Position numbers and translations under genes: made by a program | Part shown: positions 1 through 6,525 of the stretch, in pieces | Position numbering within the stretch: the stretch's first letter is position 1 | Layout of the letters: each line of letters starts with the position of its first letter | The notes under the pieces: model-generated | Database searches by the model: none | Told to the model about the DNA's origin: nothing | What the model saw: only the letters and a program-made list of their open reading frames with translations | From: Gammaproteobacteria bacterium | Lineage (GTDB): Bacteria > Pseudomonadota > Gammaproteobacteria > SZUA-229 | Length of the DNA stretch: 11,692 nucleotides | Assembly: GCA_024278435.1 (NCBI GenBank) | Contig: JAJRTD010000133.1 | Span: 1 to 11,692, forward strand | Reading direction: 5' to 3'

Positions 1-393
1 CATCGCCAGTGTGGTCAGTGAACCGACCAGCCCCTGCTCACCGGCTTTGCTGAACCACTCGATGGCCTGTGCCGCATCTTTTTCCACACACTCGCCTTCC
101 ATATACATAAAACCCAGGCCATGCTGGGCAATGGCATGGCCCTGCTCGGCAGCCGCCCGCATCATTTCTGCCGCTTTGGCTTCGTTTACCACCGTACCCA
201 GGCCATTCTGGTACATAATGGCACAGCGGTGCTGTGATTCAGCATCACCGTTTTCTGCCAGCGGCCCCAGAAACTGCATTGCCTGTTTGAAGTTTTTGGC
301 TTCAAAGGCAGCTATACCACTGGAAAAACTGGCGTCCATATCGCTGATATCGATATTTTCACTGGAATTTTCGTTGTTTGTCTGTTCTGTCAT
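1..393 (-). CDS. Sel1-like repeat (TPR-like) protein, 3' end cut off by window edge
   Basis: Reading the minus strand from ATG 393-391 gives 131 open codons running off the left edge. The start is MTEQTNNENSSENIDISDMD, with no signal peptide, so a cytoplasmic protein is likely. From about residue 24 there are helical repeats of the Sel1 type: AIMYQNGLGTVVNEAKAAEM around 58-77, then AQHGLGFMYMEGECVEKDAA around 89-108, with AAAEQGHA and SKAGEQGL at the repeat ends. This matches the roughly 36-residue Sel1 pattern LG.MY..G.GV..D...A..W...AA.QG. Sel1 proteins are usually scaffolds for protein-protein contacts; the partner cannot be told here. A GAG seven bases before the ATG can act as ribosome binding site. 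The opposite strand is also open here, but its product is low-complexity and resembles nothing. Confidence 0.88.
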   Translation of the reverse strand, partial: MTEQTNNENSSENIDISDMDASFSSGIAAFEAKNFKQAMQFLGPLAENGDAESQHRCAIMYQNGLGTVVNEAKAAEMMRAAAEQGHAIAQHGLGFMYMEGECVEKDAAQAIEWFSKAGEQGLVGSLTTLAM

Positions 394-814
394 ATCCGGG
401 CTCTTGAAATAAAACAAGTAGTTTATCACGCCTGTATTCAAGGCATATATCAATAAGTATCTATAAATTGACGGCATTCAACCTGAAAAATTCAGGGTTA
501 TCTGCCGATAAAAACAGCCGGTATAGCCATAAGAAGTAACACACAGGCAGGTATCTGGAATTCTGCTAATATACGCGGACGAAAACCGGTGGTTTCGGAT
601 CAGGGCGGGAATATCATTGCTGACTATCCCCGAGCGCGCTGACCGACTCCCTCTAAAGGGATAGTGTCTGCGCATTCCAAAATCCGCTCACACTAGGTAT
701 AATTTGCCCCCAAAATCGATTGTTCTTAATGAGCACTCGGAAGAACCAATGTTGTGGCCAGTACGGTTTCAACGATACTTGAAACATGTCTAGAAACCCT
801 ATGAGGAGACAAAG
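394..814. other. 421-bp intergenic region with promoter and inverted repeats
   Basis: No gene is visible in this space between the divergent genes at 393 and 815. It contains an 8-bp perfect inverted repeat (ACTATCCC at 623-630 and GGGATAGT at 658-665), a promoter-like -10 at 698-703, and a second imperfect inverted repeat (ATTGTTCTT at 719-727 and AAGAACCAAT at 741-750) that would lie in the leader RNA of the gene at 815. The A+T-rich part next to the left gene (about 420-475) probably holds that gene's promoter, but I could not pick out convincing hexamers. Confidence 0.5.
675..703 (+). promoter_or_regulatory. Probable sigma-70 promoter for the 64-aa gene
   Basis: A perfect TATAAT at 698-703 lies 17 bases after a weak TTCCAA at 675-680. 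Transcription would start near 710 and give a leader of about 105 nt before the ATG at 815. The inverted repeat at 719-750 would be in that leader. The -35 matches only three of six consensus bases, so an activator may be needed. The inverted repeat at 623-665, just upstream, is a candidate binding site. Confidence 0.45.
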
Positions 815-1009
815 ATGAACCAAGATTACTACAATGCAGTAACCAAAATGGAAGAAGCTGGTGTTGACCCGGAATACATCGTTGGCTGGGAAGGTGGTTA
901 TGTATTAAACCCGCCACGTGAGGAACAGCGCGTTACTGAAGCTTATGAAGCCGGCTACGAAGACGGTAAAGCTAAAAATGCTGATAACTTCAGCAAATGG
1001 GCTAAATAA
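815..1009 (+). CDS. Small uncharacterised protein, 64 aa
   Basis: I do not recognise the family. The protein is soluble, acidic and tyrosine-rich, without cysteine, membrane segment or signal peptide. It begins MNQDYYNAVTKMEEAGVDPE and ends in a charged stretch (GYEDGKAKNADNFSKWAK). A GWEGGYVLNPP segment at about 24-34 and an EAYEAGYEDGKAKN segment at 43-56 look like conserved-core material. It is very likely a real gene: a strong ribosome binding site (AGGAGA, 800-805) stands at good spacing from the ATG, a TATAAT promoter lies upstream, and a textbook terminator follows 20 bases after the stop. It is transcribed alone, between a minus-strand gene behind it and a convergent gene ahead. The minus-strand reading at 726-917 is its shadow. 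Confidence 0.85.
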   Translation: MNQDYYNAVTKMEEAGVDPEYIVGWEGGYVLNPPREEQRVTEAYEAGYEDGKAKNADNFSKWAK

Positions 1010-1030
1010 GTAACATTAGCTGTTACCCAT

Positions 1031-1072
1031 AAAAAAAACCGGTGCAAGCGCAAGCTTCACCGGTTTTTTTTA
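1031..1072. terminator. Bidirectional intrinsic terminator
   Basis: An ACCGGTG/CACCGGT stem flanked by eight A on one side and eight T on the other forms a strong hairpin with a U-tract in either direction. It ends the 64-aa gene on the plus strand. It could also stop transcription of the convergent minus-strand gene (stop at 1211) after it crosses the repeat at 1098-1197. Confidence 0.85.
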
Positions 1073-1097
1073 TGGCTGCGGATAAAAATATAAAAAT

Positions 1098-1197
1098 TTC
1101 ACCATAGAGGCACAGAGGACTCAGAGAAAGGCTTTTTATTGTTCACCGCGCCTTTGGCGCAGTGAACAAAGTAAAACTCTGTGTCCTCTGTGGTGAA
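1098..1197. repeat. Palindromic dispersed repeat, ttcaccacagag family, copy 1
   Basis: About 100 bp bounded by TTCACC and GGTGAA. The outer arms are imperfect (accatagaggcacagagg on the left, a run of ctctgtgtcctctgtgg on the right). The centre is a strong hairpin: TTGTTCAC (1139-1146) pairs with GTGAACAA (1162-1169), and GCGCC (1148-1152) with GGCGC (1156-1160), around a ttt loop. The same element recurs at 7282-7388. No gene is inside. It lies between two convergent gene ends (1009 and 1211). Size and structure suggest a non-autonomous, MITE- or REP-like element. Confidence 0.85.
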
Positions 1198-1210
1198 TAT
1201 TCTTCTTTAT

Positions 1211-1771
1211 CTAAAGCATCCCCCGCAAAATCCGTTTCATCGCCTTCATGGCATCGGGAATTTCGATATCAATCACCTGGTCGGGAACCCATTTGTTGTC
1301 CTTCTCGCCCATCACGTCACGCACATGGTTGCCGACGCAGCGACGTACCTGGAAGCCGGGATCAAGATCACCATCAAAGGTAAAGTCGGAATACTCGGCC
1401 ATGCGCTGGTTCATCAGCTGGATATACTCGCCACGAAAATCGGTTTCTTTATCCTCCGTCAGATCCCGACGGTTATCATGCATGGTCTTGGCCAGGTTCA
1501 ATGCCAGCGCGGTAATCAGCGCCTGGCGGTCTTCCGGGGAATAATCCTTGCCGGAAAGAATACGGTCAATCACGTGTACAAAAAACACGGTGAATTCAGC
1601 AATAACATTGAGGCGCTGAAAGTTGGTATCGGTCTCAAAACCCTCGTTTTCCATGTGCATGACATTGGCGCTGGCGACCTTCCACAGGTTAAAACCCAGT
1701 ACACTGCCGGTTTCCTCCGGGGTGCGAACCTTGTCTTTATCGTTCCACTTGTTTTTAACTCGAATTTTCAT
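1211..1771 (-). CDS. Uncharacterised protein, 186 aa
   Basis: I do not recognise this family. The protein is soluble and mostly helical, with no signal peptide or membrane segment. The start region is basic (MKIRVKNKWNDKDKVRTPEE). A hydrophobic helix-rich core follows (about 52-98, including NVIAEFTVFFVHVID), then a polar stretch with RRDLTEDKETDFRGEYIQLM (101-120) and a motif RRCVGNHVRDVMG (143-155) carrying the only cysteine. The last part, PDAMKAMKRILRGML, is a basic amphipathic helix. The start is supported by GAGG six bases before the ATG. It is divergent from the gene at 1853 with only about 80 bp between them, which suggests a shared control region. The 201-aa plus-strand frame over the same span is a shadow: this strand has the ribosome binding site and normal protein composition. 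Confidence 0.8.
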   Translation of the reverse strand: MKIRVKNKWNDKDKVRTPEETGSVLGFNLWKVASANVMHMENEGFETDTNFQRLNVIAEFTVFFVHVIDRILSGKDYSPEDRQALITALALNLAKTMHDNRRDLTEDKETDFRGEYIQLMNQRMAEYSDFTFDGDLDPGFQVRRCVGNHVRDVMGEKDNKWVPDQVIDIEIPDAMKAMKRILRGML

Positions 1772-1852
1772 GAACTACCTCAATGAACTCAATGCATAGA
1801 TACCGGCCAAATAGTATACTGGATAGCCTTGGCGATTAACTACGTTCCCAGA
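1772..1852. promoter_or_regulatory. Short divergent promoter region
   Basis: The space between the divergent genes includes the palindrome AGTATACT at 1813-1820, which provides a TATACT -10-like hexamer on both strands. On the plus strand, transcription would start near 1827, just ahead of ATG 1853. On the minus strand it would start near 1805 with a leader of about 34 nt. No good -35 is visible in either direction, so the call is tentative. Confidence 0.3.
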
Positions 1853-2887
1853 ATGGATATACAGCAACTTATCAATAATGTGCAGTTAAACTGCCATATT
1901 TCGGATGCCAGACATGCTGGAAACTACACCCTGTGCGTGTACCTGTTAAAAATGCGTGAATTCTACCGCTGGGAGCAACAACACACCTTCAGCGACCCGC
2001 TGTCCCGCGAAGACATCGGCAACTGGCTGAGTGAACGCGAGAACCTATGGCAAAGCCTGGAAGACCATGACTACCATGCCATCGAGATTGACAGCACAAG
2101 CTACGACCCGTTTGATTCACAGCAGATCAATGAAATCATCAATACGCAAAGCCTTATCTACAGCGCCGGTTACGGGGTCAAGGACAAACCGCATTTCTTT
2201 ATTGCCGAGCTGAAGCAGAAAAAACAGCTGAACGACTACACCATTTATATCAGCGACCGGGAATACGCCCGCGACCTGACATCGCCGCCGGCAATGAGCC
2301 AGCACAAAACCATTTATATCCGCCGCGAATCCTTTAAACGCATGATCTGGGAACGCACCGAGGAATGGCGCTGGAACAAACCGGAAAATGCCATGGCAAG
2401 AGCCATCCGCTGTTACGACTTTGAACAGGATCTGGAAGGCTCGCTGTCGAGAATGACTGACAACGAACTGGATGCGGCGGTATTGCATGAGATCGGCGAG
2501 ATCCAGGCCGGGGAAAATCTCGATGGCTGGCAGCAGATGATGGCGGACATCAGTTTTACCCAGGCCGAGATCATGGCGCGTGCGGTACGCGATCATTATG
2601 CCGACACCCTGCATACCCTGCCGACCCTGATAAAAAACAATAACCGCGCATCCATGCATTTCTATTTTGCCAACCTGACCAATATGCGAAAACATATTTT
2701 TCCGTCACTGATGGATGCCTATAACCAGTGGTGTGACCGTAATGATATAAGCGCCATTGAAAAAACGGTGGCCACTGCACTGCATCACTGGAGAGATATT
2801 GCCGGGCAGATACTTGCTTTACATCAACAGGATAGTGCGCAATGCAGTGCTAGAATTGAAGCCCTGGTAAAAGACAACCATATTTAA
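1853..2887 (+). CDS. Uncharacterised protein, 344 aa; possibly Sfum_1244 family
   Basis: A long soluble protein with no signal peptide. Near the start is NYTLCVYLLKMREFYRWEQQ (about residues 23-42), followed by a polar middle and a helical C-terminal half containing LDAAVLHEIGEIQAGENLDG and NRASMHFYFANLTNMRKHIF. From memory, the YLLKMREFYRWE stretch recalls the family that annotation pipelines call Sfum_1244, of unknown function. I cannot verify this. The HEIGE segment looks superficially like a metalloprotease HExxH but lacks the second histidine. The ATG at 1853 is chosen. An in-frame TTG at 1829, which has a GGA five bases upstream, would add eight residues and cannot be excluded. The gene is divergent from the 186-aa gene and is followed by a hairpin without a U-tract at 2905-2924. 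Confidence 0.75.
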   Translation: MDIQQLINNVQLNCHISDARHAGNYTLCVYLLKMREFYRWEQQHTFSDPLSREDIGNWLSERENLWQSLEDHDYHAIEIDSTSYDPFDSQQINEIINTQSLIYSAGYGVKDKPHFFIAELKQKKQLNDYTIYISDREYARDLTSPPAMSQHKTIYIRRESFKRMIWERTEEWRWNKPENAMARAIRCYDFEQDLEGSLSRMTDNELDAAVLHEIGEIQAGENLDGWQQMMADISFTQAEIMARAVRDHYADTLHTLPTLIKNNNRASMHFYFANLTNMRKHIFPSLMDAYNQWCDRNDISAIEKTVATALHHWRDIAGQILALHQQDSAQCSARIEALVKDNHI

Positions 2888-2904
2888 TTACAACCACACT
2901 AAAA

Positions 2905-2924
2905 GCCCTGTATTAATGCAGGGC
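2905..2924. other. GC-rich hairpin after the 344-aa gene
   Basis: GCCCTG (2905-2910) pairs with CAGGGC (2919-2924) around an 8-nt loop. No T-run follows on the plus strand, so it is a poor intrinsic terminator for the gene upstream. It may be an RNA 3'-end stabiliser or part of the repeat-rich stretch that continues to 2987. Confidence 0.4.
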
Positions 2925-2929
2925 AGCGG

Positions 2930-2987
2930 CGAATTCATTCGCACTTTAGTGGTTAATCTTAACTCCGTTGTGCGAATACATTCGCAC
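2930..2987. repeat. REP-like attcgcac inverted repeats upstream of the oxygenase gene
   Basis: The octamer ATTCGCAC occurs at 2937-2944 and again at 2980-2987. Its reverse complement GTGCGAAT is at 2970-2977, so 2970-2987 is a palindrome with an 8-bp arm and a 2-nt centre. The 14 bases between the palindrome and the ATG at 3002 hold no clear Shine-Dalgarno sequence. The pattern fits either a REP-type dispersed repeat or an operator overlapping the translation start region. Confidence 0.55.
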
Positions 2988-3001
2988 CTGCTGATAACAT
3001 A

Positions 3002-3592
3002 ATGAAAACTGAAGACAAAACAATCCATGAAGTAAAACCCGGCAGCTTTATCTTTGAAAAACACAATGCCCTGGCACTGGATATCTGCCAGGAAATGATC
3101 CGGCGTTTTGAACAGGATACCGAGAACCAGTATCCCGGCCGTATCGGCCAGACCTTTACCGAAGACCAGAGCATGAAGCGTTCCACCGATCTGGTCACCA
3201 GCGGCAAGGAAAACTGGAAAGACCTGGACAACGAGCTGTTTCGCTCACTGGGCCTGGCACTTCGTGAATTCCGCGAAAGCTACCCGTTTTTCAAGGCCCC
3301 GTTCAAGGATAACGGCTACGCTATCCAGCGCACCAATCCCGGTGAGTATTATCACTGGCACATTGATGGCGGCAGCCACGATTTCGCCGACCGTCAGCTG
3401 GTCGCTGTGTGGTATTTAAACGACGTGGCAGGCCCCGGTGGTGAAACCGAGTTTTCCTGTCAGCAGGTCAAAGTCAAACCGCAGGCCGGAAAGCTGTGCC
3501 TGTTCCCGCCCTTCTGGACCCATGAACATCGTGGTGTCACCCTGGAGAAAGGGGTGAAATATATTGCCACTACATGGGTGGTTTTTGCCTGA
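3002..3592 (+). CDS. 2OG-Fe(II) oxygenase, prolyl-4-hydroxylase-like, 196 aa
   Basis: A non-haem Fe(II)/2-oxoglutarate-dependent oxygenase. These enzymes hydroxylate or otherwise oxidise a substrate using O2 and 2-oxoglutarate, releasing succinate and CO2. The jelly-roll signature is complete: the iron facial triad HxD is H120 and D122 (in YYHWHIDGG), the distal histidine is H176 (in FWTHEHRG), and K186 stands exactly ten residues later, the spacing of the 2OG-binding lysine in prolyl 4-hydroxylases. GGETEF (146-151) and KLCLFPPFW (164-172) are typical flanking strands. There is no signal peptide, so it is cytoplasmic. The substrate is unknown; proteins, free amino acids and small metabolites are all possible for this branch. 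It is probably transcribed alone: 114 bp upstream hold palindromes, and a repeat separates it from the transporter gene. Confidence 0.88.
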   Translation: MKTEDKTIHEVKPGSFIFEKHNALALDICQEMIRRFEQDTENQYPGRIGQTFTEDQSMKRSTDLVTSGKENWKDLDNELFRSLGLALREFRESYPFFKAPFKDNGYAIQRTNPGEYYHWHIDGGSHDFADRQLVAVWYLNDVAGPGGETEFSCQQVKVKPQAGKLCLFPPFWTHEHRGVTLEKGVKYIATTWVVFA

Positions 3593-3600
3593 TATTTTTG

Positions 3601-3820
3601 CCGCAGATGACCGCCGGTAAACACGGATTTTATTGTCATCCTGAGCGTAACGCAGTGCAGCCGATATGTGCAGGATGCACGGTAGTAGGGCAATGCATGG
3701 AGCAATTGCCGAAGGATCTTTTTTCGCTATAACCAGAGCGTGACACAAGATCCTTCGACTACGCTAACGCTCCGCTCAGGATGACAGATTATAATTTTCC
3801 GTGTTCACCTGCAGATGCAG
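3601..3820. repeat. Composite nested palindrome A (gtcatcctgagcg core)
   Basis: Three nested inverted repeats without a gene. The outer arms are about 30 bp and imperfect (left ccgcagatgaccgccggtaa from 3601; right, its approximate reverse complement, about 3788-3820). The middle arms are a perfect 13 bp, GTCATCCTGAGCG at 3635-3647 and CGCTCAGGATGAC at 3773-3785. The inner arms are a perfect 11 bp, CGAAGGATCTT at 3710-3720 and AAGATCCTTCG at 3747-3757. Both the cgcagatgaac-type and gtcatcctgagcg-type sequences are, from memory, common dispersed repeats in many bacterial genomes. It fills nearly all of the space between two same-direction genes and could attenuate read-through. The middle motif recurs at 6061-6148. 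Confidence 0.85.
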
Positions 3821-3871
3821 AAAAAATAATAAAACATAGAACCCCATAAGCTAAGTCTATAAAATCCATCC

Positions 3872-5542
3872 ATGAATATCGTTAATGGTTTGCACTTCAA
3901 TAATCTACGCGGTGATATTTACGGTGGCCTGACCGCTGCAGTAGTCGCCCTGCCCCTGGCCATGGCCATGGGCGTGGCTTCCGGCGTCGGCCCGATTGCC
4001 GGCATGTACGGTGCGATTTTTGTTGGTTTTTTTGCCGCTATATTCGGCGGCACGCCGGCACAGGTATCCGGCCCGACAGGACCGATGACCGTGGTAATGG
4101 CAGCCATTTTCACCCAGTACACCGGCATGTTTCCCGACGACCCCATGCAGGGGGCAGCGCTGGCCTTTACCGTTGTCATGCTGGGCGGTTTATTCCAGAT
4201 TGCCTTTGGCCTGTTAAAAATGGGCAAATATATCGAGCTGGTCCCGCACCCGGTAGTGTCCGGTTTTATGAGCGGCATCGGTGTCATTATCATCCTGCTG
4301 CAATTCGGCCCCCTGCTGGGCGCTGAGCCCGACTCCAGACCCCTGCAGGCAGCGCAGTCTATCCCGCACTACATCAGCACCATGGACAGCAGCTCGCTGC
4401 TGCTGGGGATCATTGCCTTACTCGTCGTTTACGGCGTACCGGCCCTGCTGCCGAAAGTAAACAAGCTGGCACCGTCACCGCTGCTGGCTCTGTTTGCCGG
4501 TACCCTTGTCTACCTGCTGTTTATGCCCGCCGGCAGCACCCCGGTGATCGGTGACATTCCAACGGGCTTCCCGGAACTCCACCTGCCGGTCATTGATCCT
4601 TCGCTGATGCTTGAAATGATCGCCTCCGGCCTGACCCTGGCCGGACTGGGCGCCATCGACTCGCTGCTGACCTCACTGGTGGCGGATAACGTGACCCGCA
4701 CCCAGCACAAGTCAGACCGCGAGCTGATTGGCCAGGGTATCGGTAACAGCATTGCCGGTCTGTTCGGCGGTCTGCCCGGTGCCGGCGCCACCATGCGCAC
4801 TGTGGTCAATGTCAAGGCCGGTGGCCGCACACCTGTTTCCGGCGCACTGCATGCGGTTATTCTCTTGCTTATCGTGCTGGGCGCCGGCTCACTGGCCAGT
4901 GATATCCCCAAAGCCGTGCTGGCCGGTATCCTGATCAAGGTCGGTACCGACATTATTGACTGGGATTATTTAAAGCAGCTGAAACATGCCCCGAAAGCCG
5001 GCATTGTCATTATGCTGACGGTGCTGATTATTACGGTCAGCGTCGATTTACTGCTGGCGGTCGGTGTCGGCATGGTGATGGCCAGCTTCCTGTTTATGCA
5101 GCGCATTACCGACATGCAGATTGCCAATATGCGTCCCATGACCCGTCCCGGCGAAGAAGTCCCGCTTAACGAGGAGGAAGCACAGATCATGCAACAGGCC
5201 GATGGACAGATTCTGCTGTTCCATCTCAGCGGCCCGATGAGTTTCTCTTCCGCGAAATCACTGATCCGGCGCCATGCCGGCATAAGCGGTTACCAGGTCA
5301 TGCTGCTGGATCTGACCGAAGTCCCCAGCATCGATTTCACTACCACCCGCGCACTGCAGGACATTATTCGCGATACCGTCGACGCCGGCCGCCATATCTT
5401 CCTGGTAGGCGCCTGCGACGCCGTCAGACAGATGCTGGAAAAACAGAATGTACTGCGCCATATCGAAACCGAACACCTGTGCCGGCAGCGAATTGATGCC
5501 TTGAGACAGGCGCAGAAAATTATCTCCAGCAACAAGCAGTAA
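3872..5542 (+). CDS. SulP-family anion transporter with STAS domain, BicA-like, 556 aa
   Basis: An inner-membrane carrier of the SLC26/SulP family, of usual family length. The N-terminal about 410 residues are hydrophobic helices, beginning with GDIYGGLTAAVVALPLAMAM (14-33) and the SulP signature region QVSGPTGPMTVV (64-75). A cytosolic STAS domain follows (about 443-545), with the DLTEVPSIDFTTTRAL strand-helix typical of it. Family substrates include sulfate, bicarbonate and dicarboxylates. From memory, the segments GAIDSLLTSLVADN (260-273) and GGLPGAGATMRTVVN (299-313) are closer to the cyanobacterial Na+/bicarbonate carrier BicA than to E. coli YchM-type proteins. D263, T267 and T307 would match BicA's ion-site residues. 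An inorganic-carbon importer would suit an autotroph; sulfate export is the alternative. No Shine-Dalgarno sequence is visible before the ATG. The gene is followed after 17 bp by a GNAT gene, probably cotranscribed. Confidence 0.92.
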   Translation: MNIVNGLHFNNLRGDIYGGLTAAVVALPLAMAMGVASGVGPIAGMYGAIFVGFFAAIFGGTPAQVSGPTGPMTVVMAAIFTQYTGMFPDDPMQGAALAFTVVMLGGLFQIAFGLLKMGKYIELVPHPVVSGFMSGIGVIIILLQFGPLLGAEPDSRPLQAAQSIPHYISTMDSSSLLLGIIALLVVYGVPALLPKVNKLAPSPLLALFAGTLVYLLFMPAGSTPVIGDIPTGFPELHLPVIDPSLMLEMIASGLTLAGLGAIDSLLTSLVADNVTRTQHKSDRELIGQGIGNSIAGLFGGLPGAGATMRTVVNVKAGGRTPVSGALHAVILLLIVLGAGSLASDIPKAVLAGILIKVGTDIIDWDYLKQLKHAPKAGIVIMLTVLIITVSVDLLLAVGVGMVMASFLFMQRITDMQIANMRPMTRPGEEVPLNEEEAQIMQQADGQILLFHLSGPMSFSSAKSLIRRHAGISGYQVMLLDLTEVPSIDFTTTRALQDIIRDTVDAGRHIFLVGACDAVRQMLEKQNVLRHIETEHLCRQRIDALRQAQKIISSNKQ

Positions 5543-5559
5543 CAGGGCCACTGTGCTTA

Positions 5560-5994
5560 ATGTGCATTATCATCAGGCAGCCGCAAACCGCGGAAGAATT
5601 TGAACAGTATTACCAGCTGCGCTGGCAGCTTCTGCGCGCTCCCTGGGGCCAGCCGCAAGGCTCGGAAAAAGACGCTATTGAGGACGACTGTGTTCACTTT
5701 ACAGCAATGGACAACGACAAATGCATTGCCGTTGCCCGCCTGCAGTTCAACCCGGATAACGAAGCGCAGGTGCGTTACATGGCGGTCAGCCCACCGTATG
5801 AAGGAAAAGGTATCGGTCGCCGCTTAATGGCAGCCATGGAAACACAGGCCGGCGACCGCAGCCATAAAAAAATGATACTTGATGCCCGCGAGTCGGCCCT
5901 TGGTTTTTACAAGGCGCTGGGATATGAAATAACCGGGAAAAGTTATCTCCTGTTTAATGAAATCCAGCACTATAAGATGAAAAAAAACCTCTGA
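5560..5994 (+). CDS. GNAT-family N-acetyltransferase, 144 aa
   Basis: Transfers an acetyl group from acetyl-CoA to an amine; the substrate is unknown. The acetyl-CoA-binding motif A is clear: VRYMAVSPPYEGKGIGRRLM (71-90), with the EGKGIG pyrophosphate loop. The C-terminal motif B region ALGFYKALGYE (113-123) has the usual tyrosine near the catalytic position. The start MCIIIRQPQTAEEFEQYYQL and the LRWQLLRAPWG region resemble the ElaA/YjcF-like subgroup. The length is normal for a single-domain GNAT. It lies 17 bp behind the SulP gene on the same strand with only a weak AGGG before its ATG, so translation may depend on the transporter transcript. It is followed by a convergent gene, with a composite repeat in between. 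Confidence 0.9.
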   Translation: MCIIIRQPQTAEEFEQYYQLRWQLLRAPWGQPQGSEKDAIEDDCVHFTAMDNDKCIAVARLQFNPDNEAQVRYMAVSPPYEGKGIGRRLMAAMETQAGDRSHKKMILDARESALGFYKALGYEITGKSYLLFNEIQHYKMKKNL

Positions 5995-6033
5995 AAAACC
6001 AGCCGTCGACGATACCGGGCCGGCTACTGGCCC

Positions 6034-6167
6034 AGGGAACCTCTAAACAAGTACTTAATTGTCATTCTGAGCGCAGCCGAAGGATCTTATGCCACTGTGC
6101 AATCAATTGCTTATGGAGTATTAGATTCTTTGCTGCGCTCTGAATGACACTTGTTCAGAGATTCCCT
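6034..6167. repeat. Composite nested palindrome B (gtcattctgagcg core)
   Basis: The outer arms are imperfect 19-mers (AGGGAACCTCTAAACAAGT at 6034-6052; its approximate reverse complement at 6149-6167). Inside are near-perfect 17-bp arms starting gtcattctgagcgcagc (6061-6077), with their partner at 6132-6148 and one mismatch. The inner core belongs to the same family as the repeat at 3635-3785, but the outer arms are unrelated to that copy. The element lies between two convergent genes, and its right end meets the minus-strand gene exactly: the stop TAG of that gene (6168-6166) overlaps the outer arm. No gene is inside. Confidence 0.83.
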
Positions 6168-6525
6168 AGCTGAATATCGGACCTAGCGGCTTGACCGATT
6201 CATGCTCCATAATAATATCGGTTTCATTGATGTCGCCGGTGATATCGATATTAACCGATTTCACCCCGGGCATGGTGCGCAGGATATAGGCCGCCATCAG
6301 CATCAGCAGCTTTTCATTGTCGGTTTCAATTGCAGTTAATAGTTTATTGGCCGCAATCTGGCAGCGCTGCTCGGCATCCGGCTTCTCGACCCAGTCCCTG
6401 CTCATCTGCCAGCCCTTATCCATATCGGCATCCAGCTTGTCGAAAAAATCCTTTGCTTCCTGCAGCAGCTTGTCAGGCACGTCAAACGCATTGGTACGAC
6501 CGTCCACGATGATATTCAGTTTCAT
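6166..6525 (-). CDS. Uncharacterised acidic protein, 119 aa
   Basis: I do not recognise the family. The protein is small, acidic and cytoplasmic, with one cysteine (C55), starting MKLNIIVDGRTNAFDVPDKL. A predicted beta strand leads into a helical block (LLQEAKDFFDKLDADMDKGW, 20-39), then WVEKPDAEQRCQIAANKLLT (45-64) and a helix AIETDNEKLLMLMAAYILRT (65-84). The end is VKSVNIDITGDINETDIIME, a strand-like stretch. The DxDxDKGW part looks vaguely EF-hand-like, but it lacks the loop spacing and I do not call it calcium-binding. An AGAG about eleven bases before the ATG is a weak ribosome binding site. The gene is divergent from the PKHD hydroxylase gene with 60 bp between start codons, so the two may share control. 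The stop codon lies in the edge of the adjacent repeat. Confidence 0.78.
   Translation of the reverse strand: MKLNIIVDGRTNAFDVPDKLLQEAKDFFDKLDADMDKGWQMSRDWVEKPDAEQRCQIAANKLLTAIETDNEKLLMLMAAYILRTMPGVKSVNIDITGDINETDIIMEHESVKPLGPIFS

Noticed and set aside
11..412. 133-aa plus-strand open frame at the left edge
   Set aside because: It is rich in Ser, Ala, Pro and Cys with no family resemblance, and the opposite strand encodes clear Sel1 repeats.
1181..1786. 201-aa plus-strand open frame opposite the 186-aa gene
   Set aside because: It is longer than the chosen gene, but the minus strand has GAGG before an ATG and a normal protein composition; the plus frame starts inside the repeat.
2486..2500. 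HEIGE in the 344-aa protein as a zinc metalloprotease motif
   Set aside because: HExxH needs a second histidine, which is absent; no other metalloprotease feature is present.
2117..2695. 192-aa minus-strand open frame inside the 344-aa gene
   Set aside because: A shadow of a longer, better-composed gene with no start signals of its own.
3416..3748. Minus-strand open frames spanning the oxygenase end and repeat A
   Set aside because: They run through palindromic repeat sequence and the antisense of a clear gene, with no start signals.
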